From assembly GCA_964646615.1 (NCBI GenBank), contig CAZYEV010000069.1:1-64000 (forward strand): 64,000 bases of DNA. The letters are read 5' to 3'. Positions within the stretch are counted from its first letter, which is position 1, and each line of letters begins with the position of its first letter. Of this stretch, positions 1 through 8,461 are shown piece after piece. The translations under genes and the position numbers were made by a program. The DNA comes from M3007 sp964646615 (GTDB taxonomy: Bacteria > Bacteroidota > Bacteroidia > Chitinophagales > Saprospiraceae). Below the pieces are notes generated by a model. That model made no database searches. It was not told the DNA's origin and worked only from the letters and a program-made list of their open reading frames with translations.

Positions 1-140
1 CGTCGCGGGCGCGAGAGGAAGAAGAACTTACCGCTTGTTACTAACCGATGGATGTAGCGGGTTTTATCCACGTACTTATAGCCTTCCGTGATGATGGTGC
101 GGAAGTCCTGCAGCCCGATGGGAAGTTTTTGAAGTGCCAT
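1..140 (-). CDS. AAA-ATPase-like / PD-(D/E)XK family protein, 5' fragment
   Basis: The first 46 codons of a minus-strand gene that runs off the left edge of the window. The visible N-terminus reads MALQKLPIGLQDF, then YVDKTRYI and FFLSRPRR. This is the characteristic opening of the AAA-ATPase-like (PF09820) plus C-terminal DUF1703/PD-(D/E)XK nuclease family, whose Walker A (RFGKS type) normally follows immediately. The family is heavily expanded in Bacteroidota and its function is not established. The ATG at 138-140 is preceded on the minus strand by a TATCTTTG box at 159-166. Family assignment is secure from the N-terminus; whether the gene is intact cannot be seen. Confidence 0.8.
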   Translation of the reverse strand, partial: MALQKLPIGLQDFRTIITEGYKYVDKTRYIHRLVTSGKFFFLSRPR

Positions 141-158
141 GCTGTCGCTATTTGTAAG

Positions 159-166
159 CAAAGATA
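159..166 (-). promoter_or_regulatory. TAnnTTTG -7 box for the AAA-ATPase-like gene
   Basis: On the minus strand the sequence is TATCTTTG, an exact match to the Bacteroidota -7 consensus TAnnTTTG, 18 nt before the ATG at 138-140. I see no well-spaced -33 TTTG, so the call rests on the -7 box and its position alone. Confidence 0.35.
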
Positions 167-348
167 GGCAAAGACTGAACGGCGCTTCAATGGTAGCGCG
201 TACGGCACGGCAGAGGAAATACCCGACAGGGCAATTCCGTCGCCCGACAGGATTTGCCTACTTTTCTCCTTGGCGGTATTTAGAGGGCAGCGCTTAGCCG
301 GACATTACCTCTTGTGGCGTACCATTTTACCGGATATCCCAAAGAGAA

Positions 349-372
349 GGCGCCCAAACGAGTTTGGGCGCC
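349..372 (-). terminator. Hairpin terminator after the parvulin gene
   Basis: A perfect 11-bp inverted repeat (GGCGCCCAAAC with its complement, two-base centre) lies just past the stop codon of the minus-strand isomerase gene at 379. On the minus strand it is followed by a short pyrimidine run (TTCTCTTT). It is a plausible intrinsic terminator, although the U-tract is imperfect. Confidence 0.6.
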
Positions 373-378
373 ACGGGG

Positions 379-2361
379 TTACTGGCGTTTGACGAGTGCT
401 TGAAGCACCTCTTCGTTGACTTTGACCGGGTACCGGGCGCGCAGTTGCTCGACCCATTGTTTTTCCAGATAGTCTTGATAATCAGCCACAGCGTAGCCAC
501 GGGCGTCGCTGAGGGCTTTGGGTGAGGGCGGCAGCAGGCGCTCGACTTTGATGAAAGAGGCTGTCTTCGTGGCAGCATCCTTTTTGGGCTCTGACATGCC
601 GCCAGCGCGCCAAATGTTCTCTAAGTCTTTGTTGCGGCCTTTTTCGTAGGTTTTTTCTAAGCGGACGAGCACCTCCTCTTTCTTGTTGAATTTTTTCAGG
701 ACGGCTTCGGGCTCGTTTTTGGCGGCGAATTCGCGCACTTTTTTGAGCAGGGTAGAGTCCTCAGACTTGAGGGTATAGAAACTGACGACGGCGCGTTCGT
801 CCCAGAGGTATTTGGTTTTGAGGCGTTCGTCGAAGTAGCGCTGGAGGCCGGCGGTGTCGGTGTTGGCGCGGTCCCACACTTCGATTTTGGCGGCGTCGAA
901 GAGGAGCATGCCTTCTTCGTATTCGCGCATGAGATGTCGGAAGTCGGGATACTTTTTATCCAGCTGACTTTCTTCGAAGGCGATGGCGGCTTCATCTACC
1001 CAGTTTTGATAGAGAGTAGCAATGGTTTGCTCGATGGGATGTCCCAGCCCGCGCATGCGGTCGCGGCTGGAGCGGGCGAGGAATTCCTCGAAGTCGGCTA
1101 CCGTATAGACACGATCGCCATATTGCATGAGCGGTGTTTGCGGCGCGGTGGAGTCAGGTTTCCAGCGGAAGGTGTGGAAGATGGAGTCCACCTGTTGGCT
1201 GCCCCAGGCTTTAAGGTTTTGAGGGTACTCGCGGAAGTTGGCTTCGCGTTGGATGCGCTGGATAAGGCTTCGGCGAGCCACTTCGCTTCGACTGTCGCGC
1301 TTGATGCGCTCCGAAAGGGCGCGGCGCATTTCCTCAAAAGGAGGTAGCGGGCGTCGGCTGATGCGCTTGATGATATGCCAGCCTACGGTGGTCTCCACGG
1401 GTGGCGAAATGGCTCCGTCTTTTTCTAAGGCAAAGGCGGCTTCCTCGAAACTGCGTTGGTAGCGGTTGATGCCGAACGCACCAACGTAGCCGCCTTTAGC
1501 GGCGCTGACCTGGTCTTCGGAGTAGCGCATGCAGGCTTCATCCCACGACATGCGTTGGGCTGCTGCATAGGCGCTATCCGCCTTTTGGCGCTTCATGTAA
1601 TTGGCCTCTTCGCTATCGCCTTTTCGGATGAGGATGTGCGCCACCTCCACTTCGCCGCGCGCGGGGCGGAAGCTGTGCACCTTGATGACGTGGTATCCCT
1701 GATGCGAGCGCACCACATAGGGCACGATACCGGGTTTGGCGCTGTAAATGGCTTTCTCAAACCAGTAATAGCCATCGGGCAACAGGGCCGTTACGAAGCC
1801 AATGTAGCCGCCGTTTTCTTTAGAGGACTTGTCTTCGGAGCTGTCGCGGGCCAACTGGGCGAAATCTGCGCCTTTGAGCGCCTTTTGCAGCAGGGCATTG
1901 GCGCGCTGAAAGGCGGCCAGCGTGTCGGCAGGCAAAGCCTCACGGCTGCACGAAATGAGAATATGGCTAATCTCCACGTCTTGCTTCATGTGCTCGTAGG
2001 CTTCGCGGATGAGTTTCTCCGTTACCTCTCTATCCACCAGATAAGCTGCAGCCAGCTGGCGCCGATAACCTTCCAGTTCGCTGCGAAAGGCGGGCATAGT
2101 GTCTAAGCGCATCTCGCGGGCCTTTTGCACCTTGAGTTTGAACTTGACGTATAGGTCTAAGTACTCGCGAAGTGAAGCCTCCGAAAAGTCAGCTTTCTGC
2201 TGATTGCTTTTGGTGTAAATCTGGAGAAACTCCGACACCCGAACAGGCGTCTGAGCCACGGTAAACAGCACTGGGTCATCCAGGTACTCCTGGGCAGGCT
2301 GGGCATTGGCCACACCCATACCCAGCAGAATGAGGGCTACAAGCAAATGCAGTTTGGACAT
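379..2361 (-). CDS. Periplasmic peptidyl-prolyl isomerase with two parvulin domains (SurA/PpiD-like)
   Basis: A 660-residue exported folding catalyst that should isomerise Xaa-Pro bonds of envelope proteins. I start it at the ATG at 2361 because it opens a clean signal peptide (MSKLHLLVALILLGMGVANA); the in-frame upstream extension to 2433 overlaps the promoter and has no signal character. A SurA-like N-terminal helical segment is followed by two consecutive rotamase domains at about residues 128-230 (HILI, GGYIGF, GYHVIKV) and 238-335 (AHILIR, GGYVGAFG, GWHIIKR). The last 320 residues match no family I recognise and are largely helical and charged. Bacteroidota commonly carry such multi-domain parvulins. 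It is transcribed alone, with its own promoter and a hairpin behind it. Confidence 0.9.
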   Translation of the reverse strand: MSKLHLLVALILLGMGVANAQPAQEYLDDPVLFTVAQTPVRVSEFLQIYTKSNQQKADFSEASLREYLDLYVKFKLKVQKAREMRLDTMPAFRSELEGYRRQLAAAYLVDREVTEKLIREAYEHMKQDVEISHILISCSREALPADTLAAFQRANALLQKALKGADFAQLARDSSEDKSSKENGGYIGFVTALLPDGYYWFEKAIYSAKPGIVPYVVRSHQGYHVIKVHSFRPARGEVEVAHILIRKGDSEEANYMKRQKADSAYAAAQRMSWDEACMRYSEDQVSAAKGGYVGAFGINRYQRSFEEAAFALEKDGAISPPVETTVGWHIIKRISRRPLPPFEEMRRALSERIKRDSRSEVARRSLIQRIQREANFREYPQNLKAWGSQQVDSIFHTFRWKPDSTAPQTPLMQYGDRVYTVADFEEFLARSSRDRMRGLGHPIEQTIATLYQNWVDEAAIAFEESQLDKKYPDFRHLMREYEEGMLLFDAAKIEVWDRANTDTAGLQRYFDERLKTKYLWDERAVVSFYTLKSEDSTLLKKVREFAAKNEPEAVLKKFNKKEEVLVRLEKTYEKGRNKDLENIWRAGGMSEPKKDAATKTASFIKVERLLPPSPKALSDARGYAVADYQDYLEKQWVEQLRARYPVKVNEEVLQALVKRQ

Positions 2362-2411
2362 AGTCGCTTTAGTGTTTTTTATTTTTGGGAAAAAATCCTG
2401 CTTTAAGCGCG

Positions 2412-2444
2412 CAAAAGTAGTCAGCCCCGCCAAATGCTACCAAA
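2412..2444 (-). promoter_or_regulatory. Bacteroidota-type promoter for the parvulin gene
   Basis: The minus strand carries TTTG (2441-2444), a 21-nt spacer, and TACTTTTG (2412-2419), an exact TAnnTTTG -7 box. Transcription would begin about 45 nt before the ATG at 2361. This is the best complete -33/-7 pair seen in the window. Confidence 0.55.
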
Positions 2445-2563
2445 GCACCCATGAGACAAAATAGCCTTTTGCCCAAAATGGGCAATTTGCCTGAAAAAAG
2501 AAACGCAAACCTCTTCGTGCCTTAGTAGGAACCGTCATCCGTACATTCGCAGCGGCCCTATTT

Positions 2564-2603
2564 GTTTCGGAGATGTTGCCTTCTCGTACCTCGAAGATCG
2601 CAC
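2564..2603 (+). repeat. Dispersed intergenic repeat, copy 1a
   Basis: First of two tandem copies 68 bp apart. The shared core reads GTTTCGGAGATG, then GCCTTCTCGTACCTCGAAGA. Related sequence is found at 2632-2676, 13057-13085, 18773-18842 and 20302-20390, always between genes. Confidence 0.7.
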
Positions 2604-2631
2604 TTTGTTATCAGCCTGGAGACCTCCTCGG

Positions 2632-2676
2632 CGTTTCGGAGATGTCGCCTTCTCGTACCTCGAAGACGACACCTCT
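2632..2676 (+). repeat. Dispersed intergenic repeat, copy 1b
   Basis: Second tandem copy, closely matching copy 1a across GTTTCGGAGATGT and CCTTCTCGTACCTCGAAGA, and continuing into ACGACACCTC, which is conserved in the copies near 18.8 and 20.3 kb. The 363-bp gap between the parvulin and DinB-like genes contains these two copies and the parvulin promoter; I see no gene in it. Confidence 0.7.
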
Positions 2677-2723
2677 TTGGCGGCGGGCCCAAACTTATCC
2701 GTGCATTCGTGGCGAAAACAACT

Positions 2724-3227
2724 TCATTTCGCATTCAAATCGAAGCCGGCGTAAAAGCCCAGGTCGGTGTTGCGCAGGTATTTTACCCAAAAGGCGATCT
2801 GGCCGGTGTGGTAGGAGTAGTGCTCCACCACATGCAGGACGATGCCGATGCCGGAGAGTTGAAAACCCTGCACGCGGCGTACGCGCAGGAGGTTGTCGTC
2901 GTCGGACTGCCGAATAATGTCGCAGGCATCTCGGACGGTTTGTTCCAGCATTGTCCAGAGTTGGGCTTTTGTGTAGCCGCCGCGGGCGGCGAATTCAGCA
3001 TCGCGCTCGCGCACATCGGGCTGGCCGCCTAAGCCGGAGTGGATGTATTGGCGGATGTTGCCGCGCAGGTGCAGCAAGATATTGCCCACGCTGTTGGCGG
3101 CCTCATTGGGCCGCTGCCAGAGGGCTTCTTCGGGCAATTCTTCCAAGGCACGGCGACACATGCGCGTACTTTCTTCCATGCGGAAGATGGCCTGGGCGCG
3201 GAATTCGGCGGCAAAGGCGCTATCCAT
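2724..3227 (-). CDS. DinB-like (DUF1572-type) putative metal-dependent protein
   Basis: A 167-residue four-helix-bundle protein of the DinB/YfiT superfamily. Histidines in the expected places for the three-His metal site are visible in HLRGN (about residue 53) and in VVEHYSYHTGQIAFW near the C-terminus. Members of the superfamily include bacillithiol- and mycothiol-dependent transferases and many proteins of unknown substrate; the sequence does not say which. The stop lies very near the small membrane-protein gene upstream (start of this gene at 3227, stop of that gene at 3231), so the two are probably co-transcribed. Confidence 0.75.
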   Translation of the reverse strand: MDSAFAAEFRAQAIFRMEESTRMCRRALEELPEEALWQRPNEAANSVGNILLHLRGNIRQYIHSGLGGQPDVRERDAEFAARGGYTKAQLWTMLEQTVRDACDIIRQSDDDNLLRVRRVQGFQLSGIGIVLHVVEHYSYHTGQIAFWVKYLRNTDLGFYAGFDLNAK

Positions 3228-3230
3228 CTA

Positions 3231-3689
3231 TTAGCCACCGTACTGTGAACCGATGAGCAGGCCTTTTTGCCCCAGCGTAACGACGATGATAAGCGCAGCA
3301 ATGGCCGTGTAGATGGCCGTCTTGCGGTGTTTGGCCACCTGGTCAGGCATTTTCTTGGCAAAGGTGCGGCCCAGTTGGATGAGCACGATGGCGATGAGCA
3401 TGGCCACTAAGTGCTCTACGGCCCAATAGCGCTGGTTAGGGTCTTTCATGGCAAGGCCCATGTTAGCGAAAGCCGTCTGCGTCCAGGAACTGGTGAAGCC
3501 CCACATAATGAGGCCGATGAGTAGTTGCAGGTGTGCGAGACTGACCAGCACCAGCGAAGCCGTATTGTCTATTTTTTCATAAGGGCGGCGGGTGAGCCAG
3601 CCGCTGAAGGCGCGGAAGAGGACAAACAAGAGCGTCACTAAGATGAGATAGCGATTGTAAGAATGCAGGGTAGCGAGCAGGGTGTGCAT
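3231..3689 (-). CDS. Small four-helix membrane protein (cytochrome-b-like annotation in relatives)
   Basis: A 152-residue integral membrane protein. The ATG at 3689 is chosen because it gives MHTLLATLHSYNRYLILVTL, running directly into the first membrane helix; the upstream extension is promoter sequence. Four hydrophobic segments are visible at about residues 13-30, 45-67, 90-108 and 127-145. His8 and His91 lie at membrane ends and could bind haem, but no cytochrome signature is clear. Homologues in Bacteroidota are often labelled 'cytochrome B' without evidence. A TACCTTTG box lies 60 nt upstream. Confidence 0.65.
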   Translation of the reverse strand: MHTLLATLHSYNRYLILVTLLFVLFRAFSGWLTRRPYEKIDNTASLVLVSLAHLQLLIGLIMWGFTSSWTQTAFANMGLAMKDPNQRYWAVEHLVAMLIAIVLIQLGRTFAKKMPDQVAKHRKTAIYTAIAALIIVVTLGQKGLLIGSQYGG

Positions 3690-3748
3690 AGCTGTGTGTG
3701 GTTTGGTGAGCGGTTGCCTTTGGCGACCAGAATAAACGATTGCGGCAA

Positions 3749-3756
3749 CAAAGGTA
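3749..3756 (-). promoter_or_regulatory. TAnnTTTG -7 box for the small membrane protein / DinB pair
   Basis: The minus strand reads TACCTTTG, an exact -7 match, about 60 nt before the ATG at 3689. No convincing -33 element is spaced correctly. The box lies just upstream of the 3' end of dtd. Confidence 0.4.
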
Positions 3757-3769
3757 CGCGCGGTGGGGT

Positions 3770-4222
3770 TCACTCGCGGTTGCGGCTATCCATCCAGATG
3801 GTTACCGGCCCGTCGTTGAGCAGCAGCACCTTCATGTCGCCGCCGAAGACGCCAGTCTGCACCGGACGCCCACTGTCGCGTTCGAGCAGGCGGACGAACA
3901 TCTCATAAAGCGGTATGGCGTGTTCGGGCCGCGCGGCCCGGATGAAGGAAGGCCGGTTGCCCTTCTTCGTGCTGGCGTGCAGCGTAAACTGGCTGACGAC
4001 GAGCAACTCGCCCTGAATGTCCTGTACCGACAGGTTCATCAGCCCGGCATCGTCCGAAAAAATGCGCATGGCAGCAATTTTTTTGCTCAGCCATTCGGCA
4101 TCTTCCGGCCCGTCGTCGTGCTCGATGCCCAACAAGATGAGCAGGCCCCAACCAATGCGGGCTTTTTCCTGACCCTCCACCGCAACGGAAGCCTGGGAAA
4201 CGCGCTGAATAACGGCTCGCAT
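3770..4222 (-). CDS. dtd: D-aminoacyl-tRNA deacylase
   Basis: Removes D-amino acids (and glycine from tRNA-Ala) from mischarged tRNAs in the cytoplasm, a chiral proofreading step. The 150-residue length is typical. Family motifs are all present: MRAVIQRVSQASV at the N-terminus, SQFTLHASTKKGNRPSF in the middle, and NDGPVTIW near the C-terminus, containing the Gly-Pro pair that selects against L-substrates. The ATG at 4222 matches the universal family start; the longer frame to 4285 runs into the divergent tsaE gene. The start lies only 9 nt downstream of a CACCTTTG box. Confidence 0.95.
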   Translation of the reverse strand: MRAVIQRVSQASVAVEGQEKARIGWGLLILLGIEHDDGPEDAEWLSKKIAAMRIFSDDAGLMNLSVQDIQGELLVVSQFTLHASTKKGNRPSFIRAARPEHAIPLYEMFVRLLERDSGRPVQTGVFGGDMKVLLLNDGPVTIWMDSRNRE

Positions 4223-4231
4223 AAGCGGCGG

Positions 4232-4268
4232 CAAAGGTGCGACATCATGCAATAAGTTGCTACCTTTG
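4232..4268. promoter_or_regulatory. Divergent -7 boxes between dtd and tsaE
   Basis: CAAAGGTG (4232-4239; CACCTTTG on the minus strand, one mismatch) faces dtd, and TACCTTTG (4261-4268, exact) faces tsaE. They form an inverted pair separated by 21 nt. Each box ends 5-9 nt before the start codon it serves, so both transcripts would be leaderless or nearly so. Confidence 0.45.
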
Positions 4269-4273
4269 ACGCT

Positions 4274-4699
4274 GTGGAATGGCACACTTCTTCCCTGTTA
4301 GACTTGGAAAAAGCAATACCCGCAATAGCAGAGGCCCTGGGCCAGCGTCGAAAAGTGGCGCTCTACGGCGAACTGGGCGCCGGCAAGACAGCTTTCGTAC
4401 AGGCCTTTTGCCAATGGCTGGGCACGGAGGAGCGCCCCGATAGTCCCACTTTTTCTTTGGTGAACGATTACGCCTATCGCGATGCCTCTGGGCAGCCCGC
4501 TATTGTACACCACCTCGACCTGTATCGCATCCAGAATGCTGAGGAAGCCCTCGATCTCGGCATCGAAGAGATGCTCCATGACTCGTGGTACTGCCTCATC
4601 GAATGGCCACAGGTCATCGAACCGCTCCTGCCGGCGGATACGGCCAGGCTGCATATCCGCGTCGTATCGGCTCAGGAACGACACCTTATTCTTTCATAG
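4274..4699 (+). CDS. tsaE: tRNA threonylcarbamoyladenosine biosynthesis ATPase TsaE
   Basis: A 141-residue P-loop protein that works with TsaB and TsaD to place threonylcarbamoyl on A37 of ANN-decoding tRNAs. Walker A is GELGAGKT at about residues 32-39, followed by the family motifs SPTFSLVNDY, HHLDLYRI and LIEWPQ. The start is a GTG at 4274 (GTG GAA TGG); no ATG lies upstream in frame, and the TACCTTTG box ends at 4268, so the mRNA probably begins at or next to the GTG. The alanine dehydrogenase gene follows after 21 nt and is likely in the same transcript. Confidence 0.93.
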   Translation: MEWHTSSLLDLEKAIPAIAEALGQRRKVALYGELGAGKTAFVQAFCQWLGTEERPDSPTFSLVNDYAYRDASGQPAIVHHLDLYRIQNAEEALDLGIEEMLHDSWYCLIEWPQVIEPLLPADTARLHIRVVSAQERHLILS

Positions 4700-4720
4700 A
4701 ACAACCCAACGCGCATTGGC

Positions 4721-5926
4721 ATGGAAACCGTAGCCAGGACATTTGCCAGGCTGACTACCCAAACGGAGACGCTCGAAGTAGGGCGCCGACACCAGCAGCT
4801 GTTCATCGGCATTCCGCGCGAAACGACCCTGCAGGAGAACCGCGTGGCGCTCATCCCGCAATCGGTTGCCACATTGGTGGCGCACGGGCACCGCATCCTC
4901 GTCGAAACGGGCGCAGGAGAAAAGGCTCGCTTCTCCGACCTGGACTACACGGAAGCCGGCGCCGAGATAACCCATTCGCGCGAGGCAGTTTTTCAGGCGG
5001 ATGTCATCCTGAAGGTAGCGCCGCCCACTATTGAAGAGATAGACCTGATGCGGCCCAATCAGGTCATCATTTCGCCCATACATCTGCCGCTAATGACGGC
5101 CGAGTACATCCAGCACTTACAGCGGAGGCGCGTCATTGCGCTGGCCATGGAGTATATCCGCGACACAGAAATGGGCGTCTTCCCCATCGTGCGCGCCATG
5201 AGCGAGATCGCTGGTACCAGTGCCATCCTCATTGGAGCTGATTTGCTCTCTACAGCGCGTGGTGGTCTGGGGGTGCTGCTGGGTGGCATTGCGGGCGTTC
5301 CGCCGGCCAAAGTTATCATCCTGGGCGCAGGCGTTGTGGCAGAGTTCGCCACCCGCACAGCCATCGGGTTAGGCGCCGAGGTGCGCGTCTTCGACAACAA
5401 TGTTTACAAACTCATGCGCCTGCAGCGTCACATTGGACGCCAACTGCACACCTCTGTAGTCAATCCCATTCATCTGACAGAGCAACTCCTCACCGCCGAC
5501 GTCGCCATCGGGGCCATGCACTCCAGCCATGGGCGCTCGCCACTCATCGTGCCCGAAAGTATCGTCGAGCGCATGAAAACCGGCTCGGTCATCGTGGACG
5601 TCAGCATTGACCAGGGCGGCGTTTTTGAAACCTCGCAAGCCACTACGCACGACAAACCTACCTTCGTCAAGCACGGCGTCATCCACTACTGCGTGCCCAA
5701 TATACCCTCCCGTGTGGCGCGCACCGCCTCCGAAGCCGTGAGCAACATCCTGACCTCCCTGCTCCTCAAAGCCGAAGCGGGCGGCATCCATGCCCTCATC
5801 ACCAGCGACGAAGGCCTCCGAAACGGCGTTTATACTTATAAGGGGTGCCTGACCAACCAGTACCTGGGCGAACGCTTCCAGATTAAAAGCACCGACATGG
5901 ATCTGCTCATCTCGTCGGAGTATTGA
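4721..5926 (+). CDS. ald: Alanine dehydrogenase
   Basis: NAD-dependent interconversion of L-alanine and pyruvate plus ammonia. The 401-residue protein belongs to the AlaDH/PNT family. The N-terminal substrate domain has IGIPRETTLQENRVALIP and GAGEKARFSDLDY. A Rossmann domain starts at about residue 180 with the dinucleotide loop in VIILGAGVVAEFA, followed by VRVFDNN. About 28 residues precede the usual family start (LFIGIPRE), so translation could begin later, but no better internal ATG is present. The gene lies 21 nt behind tsaE and converges with the amidotransferase gene; I see no strong terminator in the 184-bp convergent gap. Confidence 0.88.
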   Translation: METVARTFARLTTQTETLEVGRRHQQLFIGIPRETTLQENRVALIPQSVATLVAHGHRILVETGAGEKARFSDLDYTEAGAEITHSREAVFQADVILKVAPPTIEEIDLMRPNQVIISPIHLPLMTAEYIQHLQRRRVIALAMEYIRDTEMGVFPIVRAMSEIAGTSAILIGADLLSTARGGLGVLLGGIAGVPPAKVIILGAGVVAEFATRTAIGLGAEVRVFDNNVYKLMRLQRHIGRQLHTSVVNPIHLTEQLLTADVAIGAMHSSHGRSPLIVPESIVERMKTGSVIVDVSIDQGGVFETSQATTHDKPTFVKHGVIHYCVPNIPSRVARTASEAVSNILTSLLLKAEAGGIHALITSDEGLRNGVYTYKGCLTNQYLGERFQIKSTDMDLLISSEY

Positions 5927-6110
5927 CGGAGGGGAAAAGCACAGCGTGTTTCTGGCCGGTAAGTATAGGCGTGGCCTGAACGCTGGCTTTTGAGGCTAAA
6001 TGCCGGGTGGAAGTTCGGCTTGTGGCCGCTCAAAGGTTGGGCCGTGGAGGTTTCTCGTGAAGCAGAATGCGCCCTTTAAGGACGTTTCATGCCCGTCTTT
6101 TTTGGGGAGG

Positions 6111-6722
6111 TTATACTACGGAATATACCCGTTTACGGCGTTCGGGCATCTGTTTTTTGGCCCAGGACACCCAGTTATTGATGAGGGTCAGACCGTGTTC
6201 CGTTAGGGCCGACTCCGGGTGGAATTGTACGCCCACAATGGGCAGCGAGCGGTGGGCCAAGGCCATCAGCACGCCGTCGTCGGCCCAGGCCAAGGGGCGC
6301 AGGGGTGTTTGCTCCCACCCGACTACGGCCAGCGAGTGGTAGCGCATGGCATTAAAGCGGTGCGGTATGCCGGCGAAGAGCGGATGGCCATTATGCCGGA
6401 CGTCCGAGGTTTTCCCGTGCATGGGCAATGGCGCGCGCGCCACCTGAGCACCCCAGAAAAGCCCAATGGCCTGGTGGCCTAAACAAACGCCCAGGATGGG
6501 CAAAGCGCGGTGCCAGGCAGCCAGCAAGTCGGGCATCAGCCCTGCCTCTTCGGGCCGCCCGGGGCCGGGCGAGAGCACTACGGCATCGAAGTCATCGGGC
6601 GAAAACGCCAGCAAGTCGGGAGCATCGTTGCGCACCACCACACACTCGGCGCCAGCCTGTCGTAAGTAGTCGTACAGGTTGTAGGTAAATGAGTCGTAAT
6701 TATCTAAGAGCAGTACCGTCAA
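6111..6722 (-). CDS. Anthranilate/aminodeoxychorismate synthase glutamine amidotransferase subunit
   Basis: A 203-residue class I glutaminase that supplies ammonia to a TrpE- or PabB-type partner. Opening motif LLDNYDSFTYNL; oxyanion region SPGPGRPEEAG; nucleophile elbow GVCLGHQ with Cys80; and the His-Glu pair in QFHPES near the C-terminus. TrpG and PabA cannot be separated by sequence alone and many bacteria use one protein for both. No trpE, pabB or pabC gene lies nearby in the window, so the operon context does not decide. The gene diverges from nqrA. Confidence 0.9.
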   Translation of the reverse strand: MTVLLLDNYDSFTYNLYDYLRQAGAECVVVRNDAPDLLAFSPDDFDAVVLSPGPGRPEEAGLMPDLLAAWHRALPILGVCLGHQAIGLFWGAQVARAPLPMHGKTSDVRHNGHPLFAGIPHRFNAMRYHSLAVVGWEQTPLRPLAWADDGVLMALAHRSLPIVGVQFHPESALTEHGLTLINNWVSWAKKQMPERRKRVYSVV

Positions 6723-7043
6723 TGTCAGCGGTTTTTATGGCCACAATGGGGCACAAAAGTGCACACTTTTGCGAAAGGAGAGGTGGACTTATTTGCATCT
6801 GCTGGTGCCTAATAAAATTCGCTAATCCTGTCATAACCAATGAAATACCCAAACAATCCGCCGTTTGGCTTGTTGTGAGGAATGCCGTACCTGATGGCCA
6901 GGGAGACTGCAGCGTTTGGCGTTCCTTATTTTTGCGTCGGCTACTTTGTACTGATTCTATTTTCAAAATTCTTTTGTGCCGAATTCTTTGCCATCAGAAC
7001 GAAACGCCTTTCATTTGCCGCCACCTGTAAAGGAGAGAGAAAC
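6723..7043. promoter_or_regulatory. Divergent control region between the amidotransferase gene and nqrA
   Basis: This 321-bp gap holds no gene. At 6754-6771 is an inverted pair of 8-bp arms, CAAAAGTG and CACTTTTG with a two-base centre; read on each strand each arm is a near -7 box (CACTTTTG, one mismatch to TAnnTTTG). A second exact box, TATTTTTG, lies at 6927-6934 facing nqrA, giving a leader of about 105 nt. A clear ribosome-binding sequence AAGGAG sits 8-13 nt before the nqrA ATG, unusual among the genes here. Confidence 0.4.
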
Positions 7044-8402
7044 ATGGGCAAAACGATCAACATTCGACGCGGATACGACATCCGCTTAGTAGGCGAAGCC
7101 GAGAAGGCACTTCGAGAGGCGCCAGATTCGGACCTGTTCGCCGTGAAACCTGCTGATTTTCCGGCCATTATTCCCAAGTTGCTCGTGCAGCCGGGCGATG
7201 AGGTGCTGGCCGGGCAGGCGCTTTTTTACGACAAAGACCGGCCCAATGTGCGCTTCCCATCGCCGGTGAGTGGCGAGGTTGCGGAGATTGTGCGGGGCGA
7301 AAAACGCCGAATTCTGGAAGTGCGCATTCTGCCTGATCTCGAGGTTCGATATGCGGAGTTTCCGAAAGCCGACCTGGCGCGCTTAGACCGTGCGACGGTT
7401 ATTCAGCAGTTGCTGGACAGCGGATGCTGGCAGTATCTGCGCCAGCGGCCGTTCTCCATCATCGCTGATCCGGTGGATGTGCCCAAAGCCATCTTCGTGT
7501 CGGGTTTCGACTCGGCGCCTTTAGCACCCGATTGGGGGTTTGCACTGGCTTCGGAGCGCGAAAACCTGCAGGCTGGTCTGCGCGTGCTGAACATTCTGGC
7601 CAACGGCAACCTGCACGTAGGCATCCGCGAACAAGGCGCAGGGCTGAGCGAGGCTGACCTGGGCGATGCTGTGCCGTCGGCCAACGTGCACCGCTTTCGC
7701 GGCCCGCATCCGGCGGGCAATGTAGGCATCCAGATTCATCACATTGACCCCATCCAGCCGGGCGAAAAGGTCTGGACGGTCAACGTGCAGGATGCGGTCA
7801 TCATTGGCCGCCTTTTCCGCGAGGGCCGCTTCCGGGCCGACCGCGTGCTGGCACTCACGGGCAGCTGCATTCGCCAGCCGGGCTACGTACACGTGCGCAC
7901 CGGGCAACGCATGAGCGACGTACTGGGCGGCCAGTTGAACTCCGACCATTGCCGCATCATTCAGGGCAATGTACTGACGGGCAAGACCTCGTCAGCCGAC
8001 GACTTTGTCTCGTTCTACACCAACCAGATAACGGTCATCCCGGAGGGCGACAAGCCGGAATTCTTGGGCTGGCTGCTGCCGGGTTTCCACAAGTTGAGCC
8101 TGTCGCGCACGTACCTCTCCTGGCTGTGGCCCAAGCGAAAATACAACTTAGACACCAACACGCACGGCGAAGAGCGCGCCTTCGTCATGAGCGGCGAATA
8201 CGAAAAGGTGCTGCCCATGAACATCCTGCCCACTTATTTGCTCAAAGCCATTCTGGCGCGCGACGTGGAGCGCATGGAGCAATTGGGCATTTACGAAGTG
8301 GCCGAAGAAGACTTCGCGCTGTGCGAGTTTGTCTGCACTTCCAAAATCCCGGTGCAGCGCATCCTGGCCGAAGGGCTGGAGTACATGCGCAAAGAGGGCT
8401 AA
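7044..8402 (+). CDS. nqrA: Na+-translocating NADH:quinone reductase subunit A
   Basis: First gene of a complete nqrABCDEF operon. Na+-NQR passes electrons from NADH to quinone and exports Na+ across the inner membrane; NqrA is the cytoplasmic subunit that helps form the quinone site. The 452-residue product opens with MGKTINIRRGYDIRLVGEAE and contains the typical LLVQPGDEVLAGQALFYDK and FPSPVSGEVAEIVRGEKR segments. The ATG at 7044 is favoured over the in-frame upstream codon at 6882 by the adjacent AAGGAG and by homology to the family start. Confidence 0.95.
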   Translation: MGKTINIRRGYDIRLVGEAEKALREAPDSDLFAVKPADFPAIIPKLLVQPGDEVLAGQALFYDKDRPNVRFPSPVSGEVAEIVRGEKRRILEVRILPDLEVRYAEFPKADLARLDRATVIQQLLDSGCWQYLRQRPFSIIADPVDVPKAIFVSGFDSAPLAPDWGFALASERENLQAGLRVLNILANGNLHVGIREQGAGLSEADLGDAVPSANVHRFRGPHPAGNVGIQIHHIDPIQPGEKVWTVNVQDAVIIGRLFREGRFRADRVLALTGSCIRQPGYVHVRTGQRMSDVLGGQLNSDHCRIIQGNVLTGKTSSADDFVSFYTNQITVIPEGDKPEFLGWLLPGFHKLSLSRTYLSWLWPKRKYNLDTNTHGEERAFVMSGEYEKVLPMNILPTYLLKAILARDVERMEQLGIYEVAEEDFALCEFVCTSKIPVQRILAEGLEYMRKEG

Positions 8403-8461
8403 GGCATTTTGCTGAACGAATATAAGTATTTGAGAAACAAAAAAATAAGCCGAAGGCGTCT

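Noticed and set aside
2564..2676. Two tandem copies looked at first like the start of a CRISPR array
   Set aside because: Only two units, with further copies scattered at other intergenic sites in both orientations; no regular repeat-spacer pattern.
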